7,912 bases of DNA from Thioalkalivibrio sp. (GTDB taxonomy: Bacteria; Pseudomonadota; Gammaproteobacteria; Ectothiorhodospirales; Ectothiorhodospiraceae), in NCBI GenBank assembly GCA_007120575.1, contig SKNJ01000233.1, forward strand, positions 1-7,912, read 5' to 3'. The position numbers were made by a program, and so were the translations under genes. Positions 1 through 5,497 of the stretch are shown here, piece by piece. Numbering within the stretch: the stretch's first letter is position 1; every line of letters begins with the position of its first letter. The notes below the pieces were generated by a model. It saw only the letters and a program-made list of their open reading frames with translations, was not told the origin of the DNA and ran no database searches.

Positions 1-317
1 ACCGCGTACGCGTCGCGCAGACGATCGAAGCTGGACACCGTCAGCTCGGCCAGGCGATCGCGGTCGCGCGCGGCCAGCGCCGCCTGCACATCCGGAATAC
101 CGGCCACGCTCTCCGCCATCGCGGTCGCGCGCGCCGCTTCCTGATCCAGGCGCCCCAGCAACTGGGCGGCCAGATCATTGAGCTCGCGCTGCTCTGCGCG
201 GTCCGCCATGGTCCCCAGGCTGTTCATCACCACGACCAGGGTCAGCACCACGGCCAGGACCACCACACTGACGATGCCCACCATCAGGCGGACACCAATT
301 CGAATATTGTCGAACAT
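1..317 (-). CDS. Methyl-accepting chemotaxis-type sensor, N-terminal fragment (cut by window edge)
   Basis: About 105 residues are present; the frame stays open to the window edge. The ATG at 317-315 is preceded by the purine stretch GGGAAAGGGA. Residues 1-10 form a short cytoplasmic tail, and about 11-32 form a hydrophobic membrane helix rich in V, L and I. After it come a helical, charged stretch (about 37-70) and the segment VAGIPDVQAALAARDRDRL (71-89). That segment resembles the start of dCache_3-type periplasmic sensor domains found in chemoreceptors and some sensor kinases. The signalling domain lies outside the window, so receptor versus kinase or cyclase cannot be settled from the protein alone. 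The sigma-28-like promoter just upstream favours a chemotaxis receptor, since FliA transcribes late flagellar and chemotaxis genes. The gene is divergent from gloA. Confidence 0.7.
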   Translation of the reverse strand, partial: MFDNIRIGVRLMVGIVSVVVLAVVLTLVVVMNSLGTMADRAEQRELNDLAAQLLGRLDQEAARATAMAESVAGIPDVQAALAARDRDRLAELTVSSFDRLRDAYA

Positions 318-385
318 CGTTTTTGTCCCTTTCCCGGCCGCTCATCACGGGAATCCCCGACCCCGTCCACGCCGCCACAGGAGCT

Positions 386-412
386 TCAGCGGCCGCGGAT
401 CATAAAACTTGA
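386..412 (-). promoter_or_regulatory. Putative sigma-28 (FliA) promoter for the chemoreceptor gene
   Basis: Read on the minus strand, TCAAGTTT (412-405) is followed by exactly 11 bases and then GCCGCTGA (393-386). The enterobacterial FliA consensus is TAAAGTTT-N11-GCCGATAA, so this matches 13 of 16 positions with the correct spacing. It lies about 70 bases upstream of the ATG at 317, leaving a leader of roughly 60 bases. The site sits in the only AT-rich patch of an otherwise GC-rich intergenic region. The match is seen directly; promoter activity is inferred. Confidence 0.6.
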
Positions 413-581
413 ATATAGTCCAGACCTGTATCCTCGACAGGAGTAAGGAAACCCCTCCGTATCGCGCCATCGCCGGTACCCGCGGTACATTGGCGGGAAC
501 CCTCGGATGCGTGTTCCAGTCTCCTTGGGGAAACACGAATCAAGGAAACACTGACTAACGCACGCACTCGCATTGGCACCC

Positions 582-586
582 AAGGA
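582..586 (+). promoter_or_regulatory. Ribosome binding site deciding the gloA start
   Basis: AAGGA lies 7 bases before the ATG at 594. This favours that ATG over the in-frame TTG at 573, which has no comparable site. Confidence 0.6.
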
Positions 587-593
587 CCCGACC

Positions 594-1097
594 ATGAGCG
601 ACGACCCGACCGCAGGCTTCCGCTTCAACCACAGCATGCTGCGCGTGAAGGACCCGGAGGCCGCGCTGGATTTCTACCGACGCGTATTCGGCATGCAGCT
701 CGTGAAGACCCTCGACTTCCCCGAGTTCGAGTTCACACTGTATTTCCTGGCGCACCTCGACACGGACGAGCCCGGGCCACCGAAGGATGCAGGCGAGGCC
801 ACCCGCTGGCTGTTCAGCCAGCGCGGCATCCTGGAGTTGACCTACAACTACGGCACCGAGAAGGATCCGGACTTCCAGTATCACGACGGCAATGCGCAGC
901 CCCAGGGCTTCGGGCACATCTGCTTCTCGGTGCCCGACCTGGACGCGGCCGTGCGCTGGCTCGACGAAAATGGCGTGGAATTCGTAAAGCGCCCAGACGA
1001 GGGCGGCCTGAAGGACATCGCATTCGTGAAGGATGTCGACGGCTACTGGATCGAGATCCTGGAACCCGCGCGCCTGACCGGCCTGGGCAGCACCTGA
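594..1097 (+). CDS. gloA: Lactoylglutathione lyase (glyoxalase I)
   Basis: This cytosolic enzyme of 167 residues isomerises the methylglyoxal-glutathione hemithioacetal to S-lactoylglutathione, the first step of methylglyoxal detoxification. The sequence follows the long, eukaryote-like glyoxalase I form: SMLRVKDPEAALDFY near the N-terminus, LDFPEFEFTLYFLA (40-53), LELTYNYGTEKDPD (80-93), GFGHICFSVPD (105-115), GVEFVKRPDEGGLK (127-140) and the terminal DGYWIEILEP (149-158). The four expected metal ligands are present by alignment to known enzymes: H13, E81, H108 and E154. The insert around residues 54-75, the segment 90-104 and the overall length match the class often described as zinc-dependent. 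The first ligand is His, as in E. coli and yeast, where the human enzyme has Gln. The ATG at 594 is chosen because AAGGA sits 7 bases upstream. An in-frame TTG at 573 would add seven residues before the conserved fold. It is the first of three same-strand genes; an 82-base gap follows. Confidence 0.95.
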   Translation: MSDDPTAGFRFNHSMLRVKDPEAALDFYRRVFGMQLVKTLDFPEFEFTLYFLAHLDTDEPGPPKDAGEATRWLFSQRGILELTYNYGTEKDPDFQYHDGNAQPQGFGHICFSVPDLDAAVRWLDENGVEFVKRPDEGGLKDIAFVKDVDGYWIEILEPARLTGLGST

Positions 1098-1179
1098 GCT
1101 GGTTCCCGAATCCGCACCGCATCCGGCCTGGCAACAGTGCTACATTCCAGGGACAACATCACTGTGAAGGAGAGCCGCC

Positions 1180-1389
1180 ATGCACTGGACCCGCATACTG
1201 GGAATCGCCCTGCTGGTCGCGGGCCTGATCCTGCTGGTCATGGGCTACAACGCATCCGAAAGCCTGGGCGAAGAACTCCACCGGGAATTTACCGGGCGGT
1301 TTACCGATGACACCCGGCTATACCTGATCGGCGGCGGAGTCCTGGCCGTGGTGGGTCTGGTCCTGACCCTGTTCGGGGCGAAGCGCTGA
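1180..1389 (+). CDS. Small DUF3185 family membrane protein
   Basis: This protein of 69 residues has two predicted membrane helices, about 5-22 (ILGIALLVAGLILLVMGY) and 47-66 (LYLIGGGVLAVVGLVLTLFG). They are joined by a polar loop containing NASESLGEEL and the FTGRFTDDTR stretch (37-46). The small size, the N-A-S-x-S-L motif after helix 1 and the FTGRFTD motif before helix 2 are the hallmarks of the DUF3185 family, whose function is unknown. The start is well supported: AAGGAGA (1167-1173) lies 6 bases before the ATG. Its TGA stop overlaps a CTG that may begin the next gene. Family assignment is from recognition of the motif pattern; no role can be given beyond inner-membrane location. Confidence 0.85.
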   Translation: MHWTRILGIALLVAGLILLVMGYNASESLGEELHREFTGRFTDDTRLYLIGGGVLAVVGLVLTLFGAKR

Positions 1390-1454
1390 CGCCAGCCGGC
1401 TCCAGCATCACCCCGCTGTTCGCATTCCTCGCATCCTTTCGGGGTCTCGGCCGG

Positions 1455-2108
1455 GTGTTCGAACCCGGCCTGCGTGGACTGGTCGTCCTGCCGCTGCTGA
1501 TCAATATCCTGCTGGTCGGCGGGCTGATCCTCGCGGCGGGTCTGGGGTTTGACGCGCTGCTGGAGAACTGGCTGCCAGGCGGCTGGGACTGGCTCGCCTG
1601 GCTGCTGTGGCCCCTGTTTGTGGTGGCGCTGCTGGTCGCCCTCGGCGTCAGCGCGGTGGCCCTGGCCGCGATCGTCGCCAGCCCGTTCTCCGGGCCCCTG
1701 GCCTATCGTACTGCCTGCGGCCTGGGTCACGAACCCCGCGCCCCGCCGCGATCCCTGGCGGGGGAGATGGCGCATGCCACGGGCACCGCGCTGCGCAAGC
1801 TGGGCTATTACGCCCTGCTGCTGATCCCGGTGCTGCTGATCACCGTGATCCCCGGGCTGAACCTGTTGGCCGTCCCGGCATGGTTCCTGTACGGAAGCTG
1901 GGTACTGGCGGTGGAGTTTCTGGAGGCACCCCTGGCCAACGACGGCCTGGAGTTCCGGGCGGTCCGGCAAACCCTGCGCCGCAACCGCCCCGCAACCTTC
2001 GCGTTCGGGGCCGGCACTACCCTGCTGGCGATGATTCCGCTGGTAAACCTGCTGCTGGTCCCGGCCGCAGTGATCGGAGCCACGCACCTGCGCATCCGCC
2101 TGCGCTGA
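1455..2108 (+). CDS. cysZ: CysZ/EI24 family inner-membrane protein
   Basis: The frame encodes 217 residues from GTG 1455. It has hydrophobic segments at about 9-30, 44-75, 117-140, 140-157 and 183-206. The segments IPGLNLLAVPAWFLYGSWVL (132-151), EFLEAPLANDGLEFRAVRQTL (154-174, with the P-x-x-N-D-G-type turn) and AMIPLVNLLLVPAAVIGATHL (192-212) line up with the conserved core of E. coli CysZ. That protein supports sulfate uptake for cysteine synthesis. Sulfate transport here is inferred from family membership; no other sulfur-assimilation gene is in the window. The start is uncertain: GTG 1455 has no clear ribosome binding site and falls inside the conserved N-terminal helix. The in-frame upstream codons TPLFAFLASFRGLGR still resemble CysZ, so translation probably starts earlier, possibly at CTG 1386, which overlaps the DUF3185 stop as CTGA. 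The gene ends 3 bases from the convergent fusion gene. Confidence 0.85.
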   Translation: MFEPGLRGLVVLPLLINILLVGGLILAAGLGFDALLENWLPGGWDWLAWLLWPLFVVALLVALGVSAVALAAIVASPFSGPLAYRTACGLGHEPRAPPRSLAGEMAHATGTALRKLGYYALLLIPVLLITVIPGLNLLAVPAWFLYGSWVLAVEFLEAPLANDGLEFRAVRQTLRRNRPATFAFGAGTTLLAMIPLVNLLLVPAAVIGATHLRIRLR

Positions 2109-2129
2109 GTGTCAGCCGTCACGCAGGCG
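2097..2129. terminator. Inverted repeat across the two convergent stop codons (possible bidirectional terminator)
   Basis: CGCCTGCG (2097-2104) and CGCAGGCG (2122-2129) form a perfect 8-base inverted repeat. The 17-base loop contains both the CysZ stop (TGA 2106-2108) and the fusion-gene stop (TCA on the plus strand, 2112-2114). A second small symmetry, CTGA-GTG-TCAG, lies inside the loop. There is no T-tract on either side, so it is not a canonical intrinsic terminator. Confidence 0.3.
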
Positions 2130-4385
2130 CTGCTGCTGGCGCCGGCGGCGATCGTTACCCGCTACTGCCCGCGGGGGCTCCAGGCGGTGCTCGACGTAGT
2201 CGGCAAGCAACCACATCATGCGTTCCACCCGATGGGTGCGCTGCAAAACCCGGTCCAGCGGGCCGCCCGGGTGCATCGCCTCGTGCTGCAGATAACGGGC
2301 ACGCAGCGCGTCGAAACGGTTGCGCTGGTTGGCGGTCATCTCGCGCAACCATTCCAGCTCCTCGCGTTCCCCGCTCGCGACCGCAAACGCGACGGTGTCC
2401 AGCAGGCTGCGCAGTCCCTCCAGCACCCGGGTCTCCAGTGAGCTGGCAACCCGGGCGGCCTCGCCCTCGCCGGCGGTGGCGCCGGCCTCCCGCAGATAGT
2501 CGTACAGCTGCTGCTCCAGCCGCACCAGGATGCGCAGACGCTCACGCAACCCCTGGTGACGCGCCACCGCGGCCTCGAACAACGGTTCGCCGGCCAGCAG
2601 GTCGAGCTCCGCCAGCAACGGCTGCAGGGCATACTCGAAGTCCTTGTGCCGAGCCTCCAGCCCGGTAAGAGGCACCGGGCTGGCGTGCCCTTCCGCATCC
2701 TCGCCCAGATAACCGGAGAGTTCACCCCAGCGTTCGCGTTCGCGCGCCTCCAGCCGATCCAGACGCCGCTCCGGCAGGGAATGCGGATCCCCCATCTGCA
2801 GAGGATTCACACGTCCGGAATACAGGATCAGCAGGCGCAGCACGAACAGCAGCACGATGACCGCGTTGGTCGCGACCAGGATGAAGGTCAGACTCAGTTC
2901 TACCGGCGGCCACAGCAGGATCAGCGAGTACAGAATGCCGCCCAGTACCGAGATCTCCGCGAAGGAATCGCGCTTGAGCATGTCGATGTTGAAATCCGAA
3001 CGCACTACGTCGCGCATAATCACGCCGAACGAGGCGGTGACCACCGCCATCACCGGCCCCCACAGCCACAACGGGCTGGCCTGCGACTCCACGGCAACGC
3101 CCACCCCGATCACCGTGAAAGAGGCGACCGCCCAGGCATCCAGGCCGCGCTGGAGATTGCCCACCACGCGTCCGCCCCAGCCCGCCTGCTGCCGCAGGAT
3201 CAGGTGGCGCGCGCCCTGGCGGTAGACCAGGAAGTGATCGTGAAACTTGTACAGCGCGAACCCGGCCAGCACCACCGCCACCGGCATCAGCAGGAACTCG
3301 GGCGTCTCGAAGATGAAGATCGGTTCGCGCCCCAGCAGCAGGTCGCGCAGCACCCCGCCCCCGATCGCCGGTAGCGAGGCCAGCACCAGGGCCCCGAACA
3401 GGTTGTAGCGCTCACGCCGCGCCAGTATCACGCCCGACGCGGAGAACGCCAGGATTCCGAGCAGGGTCAGGGTCTTGAACCAGGTCTCGCTGGTCGCCAT
3501 CGCGAGGAACGCCGGGAGGATGTGCTCCACCTCCAGATTCGCGATCCGGCGGCTGTCCTCCATCGCCCGCAGACGGGCATCGAAGCGCTCCACGAACTCG
3601 GGCGAGACGGTCGCACGCGCGAACATCACCCGCACCCCGACCGTGCCGAGATCCAGCGCATGCGCGCGCACGCGTCCCGCCTGGCCGGTCTCCGCAAGCA
3701 TCAGATCGACGATCACCGGATCGGCCACGAACCCGTCGATGCGGCCGTCCATCAGTGCACGCAGGTTACCCTCGTCATCATCGGCCGTCCGCAGGCGAGC
3801 GTCCGACCCCGGATCGGCCACCAGATCAGCAATTTCCGGCGAGGCATACGCATAGCCGGCCGTCACGCCGAGATGAAAATCTCCACGCCGTACCGCCTCG
3901 ACGAAATCCTTGCGCAGCGGCATGTCCCGCAGCCAGTCCGAGTCCGCGCGCACGTAGAGCGCATTGCGCTCCTCGCGGTAGGGCCGGGAATAGCGCACGT
4001 AGTCCAGACGCTCGGGGTCATGGTAGGTCCCCACCACGAAATCGATCTGCCCGGTGCGCAGGGCCTGGAGCTGGTCGTTCCAGCCCATCGGCGAGAATTC
4101 GACATGATGGCCGAGCGCCACGAGAGCCTCCTCCGCGACACGGATGTCCAGTCCGGTCGGTGGCCCCAGGCCCGAGGGATCGCCGCGAAACTGGTACGGC
4201 GGGCGCACGAACCAGCCGGACCGCAGGGTATCGGACGGGGCTCCGGTCAGCGCGGCCCCCGTATCCGTGGCACCAAGGACATCGGTCTCGGCCCCCGCAG
4301 GCACACAAAGCAGCGCCAGCCATACCCCAAGGAGCCACGCCAGTCCGGCGCGACAACGCGTTTTGCCCGCAGTGCCTTGTCCCAT
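2112..4385 (-). CDS. Solute-binding domain (SBP_bac_3) fused to TRIC/UPF0126 channel and a C-terminal domain of unknown function
   Basis: The protein has 757 residues. Residues 1-32 form a signal peptide (hydrophobic LAWLLGVWLALLCVPAGA, likely cut before ETD). About 51-290 is a family-3 solute-binding domain: WFVRPPYQFRG, PTGLDIRVAEEAL, MGWNDQLQALRTGQIDFVVG and YHDPERLDYVRYSRPY. About 306-522 is a seven-helix TRIC/UPF0126 domain. Its first repeat carries the hallmark GGGVLRD (342-348); the second (LDAWAVASFTVIGVGVAVE) has a degenerate FGVIMRD (453-459). Known bacterial TRIC proteins are trimeric potassium-permeable channels. Residues 525-757 are soluble, helical, rich in Arg, Glu and Leu, and unrecognised. 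With a periplasmic N-terminus, seven helices place this tail in the cytoplasm. I infer a ligand-gated or ligand-modulated ion channel. ATG 4385 is chosen because GAGG (4398-4395) lies 9 bases upstream; a GTG at 4400 would add five residues. The gene is divergent from the NMT1-type gene and convergent with cysZ. Confidence 0.85.
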   Translation of the reverse strand: MGQGTAGKTRCRAGLAWLLGVWLALLCVPAGAETDVLGATDTGAALTGAPSDTLRSGWFVRPPYQFRGDPSGLGPPTGLDIRVAEEALVALGHHVEFSPMGWNDQLQALRTGQIDFVVGTYHDPERLDYVRYSRPYREERNALYVRADSDWLRDMPLRKDFVEAVRRGDFHLGVTAGYAYASPEIADLVADPGSDARLRTADDDEGNLRALMDGRIDGFVADPVIVDLMLAETGQAGRVRAHALDLGTVGVRVMFARATVSPEFVERFDARLRAMEDSRRIANLEVEHILPAFLAMATSETWFKTLTLLGILAFSASGVILARRERYNLFGALVLASLPAIGGGVLRDLLLGREPIFIFETPEFLLMPVAVVLAGFALYKFHDHFLVYRQGARHLILRQQAGWGGRVVGNLQRGLDAWAVASFTVIGVGVAVESQASPLWLWGPVMAVVTASFGVIMRDVVRSDFNIDMLKRDSFAEISVLGGILYSLILLWPPVELSLTFILVATNAVIVLLFVLRLLILYSGRVNPLQMGDPHSLPERRLDRLEARERERWGELSGYLGEDAEGHASPVPLTGLEARHKDFEYALQPLLAELDLLAGEPLFEAAVARHQGLRERLRILVRLEQQLYDYLREAGATAGEGEAARVASSLETRVLEGLRSLLDTVAFAVASGEREELEWLREMTANQRNRFDALRARYLQHEAMHPGGPLDRVLQRTHRVERMMWLLADYVEHRLEPPRAVAGNDRRRRQQQRLRDG

Positions 4386-4394
4386 GCCGGTCCG

Positions 4395-4398
4395 CCTC
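4395..4398 (-). promoter_or_regulatory. Ribosome binding site favouring ATG 4385 for the TRIC fusion gene
   Basis: GAGG on the minus strand lies 9 bases before the ATG at 4385-4383. The alternative GTG at 4400 lacks a well-placed site, so the ATG is preferred. Confidence 0.4.
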
Positions 4399-4410
4399 AC
4401 GCCCGGCCAA

Positions 4411-4448
4411 CGCCCCGCGGCAGACCGGCGTGCGCCTGCCCCGCGGCA
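4411..4448. repeat. 11-base direct repeat and GC-rich dyad in the divergent control region
   Basis: GCCCCGCGGCA occurs at 4412-4422 and again at 4438-4448, 26 bases apart start to start (about 2.5 helical turns). The second copy is flanked to give TGCC-N4-GGCA (4437-4448). The stretch also forms a potential hairpin: CCGCGGCAG (4415-4423) pairs with CTGCC and GCGG (4436-4446), leaving a CC bulge. It lies between the two divergent starts at 4385 and 4499, so it could be an operator for both genes or a leader hairpin. The repeats are seen directly; function is inference. Confidence 0.4.
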
Positions 4449-4498
4449 CCGGTATCCTGAGTCCCCGACATGTTCCGCAACCTCTGGCCCCTCCGTCG

Positions 4499-5497
4499 AT
4501 GTCCTTGCTGACTATCTGCTTCCGGCAATCGCTGTCCCGTGCTTGCGCGGCAGGCATCCTGTGTGCCGCGACCGTGGCTCCGACCACTGCCACCGGCATG
4601 GAGACCCTGCGCTTCCAGCCGCACTGGGTCCCGCAGGCCCAGTTCGCCGGGTTTTACCTGGCCAAGGACCGCGGCTGGTATACCGACGCCGGGCTGGAGG
4701 TCGAAATCCTGTCCCACGGAGCGGAACACCCGGCTGCCGACGCCCTTGCCGAGGACCGGGCGGAGGTCGCCCTGCTCTACCTGACCCAGGCACTCGAGCT
4801 GCGCGAACAGGGTGTCGATGTCGTGAACGTAGCACAACTGATCCAGGACTCCTCGCTGGTGCTGGTCGCGCTGGCGGAGACCGGAATCCTGGTCCCGGAG
4901 GACCTGGACGGACGGCGCATATCACGCTGGGCCAGCTTCAGCCTGCAACCAGAAGCGCTGTTCCGGCTCTACGGCGTGGAGCCGGAAACGGTCGATCAGG
5001 GCGCGACCATGGCCGCGCTGCGCACGGGTGCGGTCGCCGCCGCCACTGCGACCCGCTACAACGAGATGGTCGAACTCTACCTGAGCGGGCTGGATCCCGA
5101 CGAACTCGACGTGATCCCACTGGAGGAACACGGGGTCGGCCTGGCCGAGGACGGCATCTACGTCCTGGAGTCCACTCTGGATAACCACCCGGAGGCGATC
5201 CACGCATTCGTCGCGGCCTCGCTGCGCGGCTGGGAATACGCCTTCGAGCACCCCGAGGCTGCGATCGACGCGGTCATGGAACGCGTCCTGCGGTACGGCG
5301 AGCCCACCAACCGGGCCCACCAGCACCGGATGCTGGAGGCCCTGCGCCCGCTTTATCTCGACAGTAACGGGCAGTTGCGGGGCCCGCGACTGGCCCCGTC
5401 CGATTACCGCCTTGCCATCAGCCTGATGCGCAACCTCGGGCACCTGGAATGGGAACCGGTCCCCTACGAACGGTTCCACCGGGAGCTGTCCGAATGA
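4499..5497 (+). CDS. NMT1/THI5-like periplasmic solute-binding protein
   Basis: The protein has 332 residues. The N-terminus (RQSLSRACAAGILCAATVAP, 9-28) is signal-peptide-like, with probable cleavage near the TTATG stretch (29-33). The mature part opens with LRFQPHWVPQAQFAGFYLAK (37-56), then DRGWYTDAGLEVEIL, the typical start of the NMT1/THI5 family. That family includes binding proteins for the thiamine pyrimidine precursor, taurine-like sulfonates and nitrate, and also sensory domains fused to histidine kinases and diguanylate cyclases. Later elements fit the two-lobed fold: EDLDGRRISRW (134-144), the MAALRTGAVAAATA segment (171-184) and GIYVLESTLDNHPEAIHAFV (219-238). No permease or ATPase gene is adjacent. 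The stop overlaps the next start as ATGA, so it is probably translated together with the phosphatase and serves as its periplasmic sensor (inference). The ATG 4499 has no visible Shine-Dalgarno sequence but is the start that gives an intact signal peptide. The ligand is unknown. Confidence 0.85.
   Translation: MSLLTICFRQSLSRACAAGILCAATVAPTTATGMETLRFQPHWVPQAQFAGFYLAKDRGWYTDAGLEVEILSHGAEHPAADALAEDRAEVALLYLTQALELREQGVDVVNVAQLIQDSSLVLVALAETGILVPEDLDGRRISRWASFSLQPEALFRLYGVEPETVDQGATMAALRTGAVAAATATRYNEMVELYLSGLDPDELDVIPLEEHGVGLAEDGIYVLESTLDNHPEAIHAFVAASLRGWEYAFEHPEAAIDAVMERVLRYGEPTNRAHQHRMLEALRPLYLDSNGQLRGPRLAPSDYRLAISLMRNLGHLEWEPVPYERFHRELSE

Noticed and set aside
414..419. TATAGT as a sigma-70 -10 element on the plus strand for gloA.
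   Set aside because: No acceptable -35 hexamer lies 16-18 bases upstream, and the same AT-rich patch is explained by the minus-strand FliA-type promoter.
476..488. GTACC-CGC-GGTAC palindrome upstream of gloA.
   Set aside because: It is short, a single copy, and not positioned against any identifiable promoter; chance is likely.
574..589. TTGGCACCCAAGGACC resembling the -24 part of a sigma-54 promoter before gloA.
   Set aside because: The -12 GC element at the required spacing is missing, and the site overlaps the ribosome binding region.
1607..2668. Long plus-strand open frame overlapping cysZ and the end of the TRIC fusion.
   Set aside because: Its composition is Arg/Pro/Gly/Ala-rich with no family resemblance, and it overlaps two well-supported genes in other frames.
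2556..3374. Plus-strand open frame rich in Gln, His and Arg opposite the TRIC domain.
   Set aside because: It is antisense to a conserved membrane domain, and its composition is typical of a reverse-strand artefact in GC-rich DNA.
3755..4498. Long in-frame open extension upstream of the NMT1-type gene.
   Set aside because: It is antisense to the SBP_bac_3-TRIC gene, is Arg/Pro-rich with no recognisable domain, and lacks a signal peptide; it is a GC-rich shadow frame.
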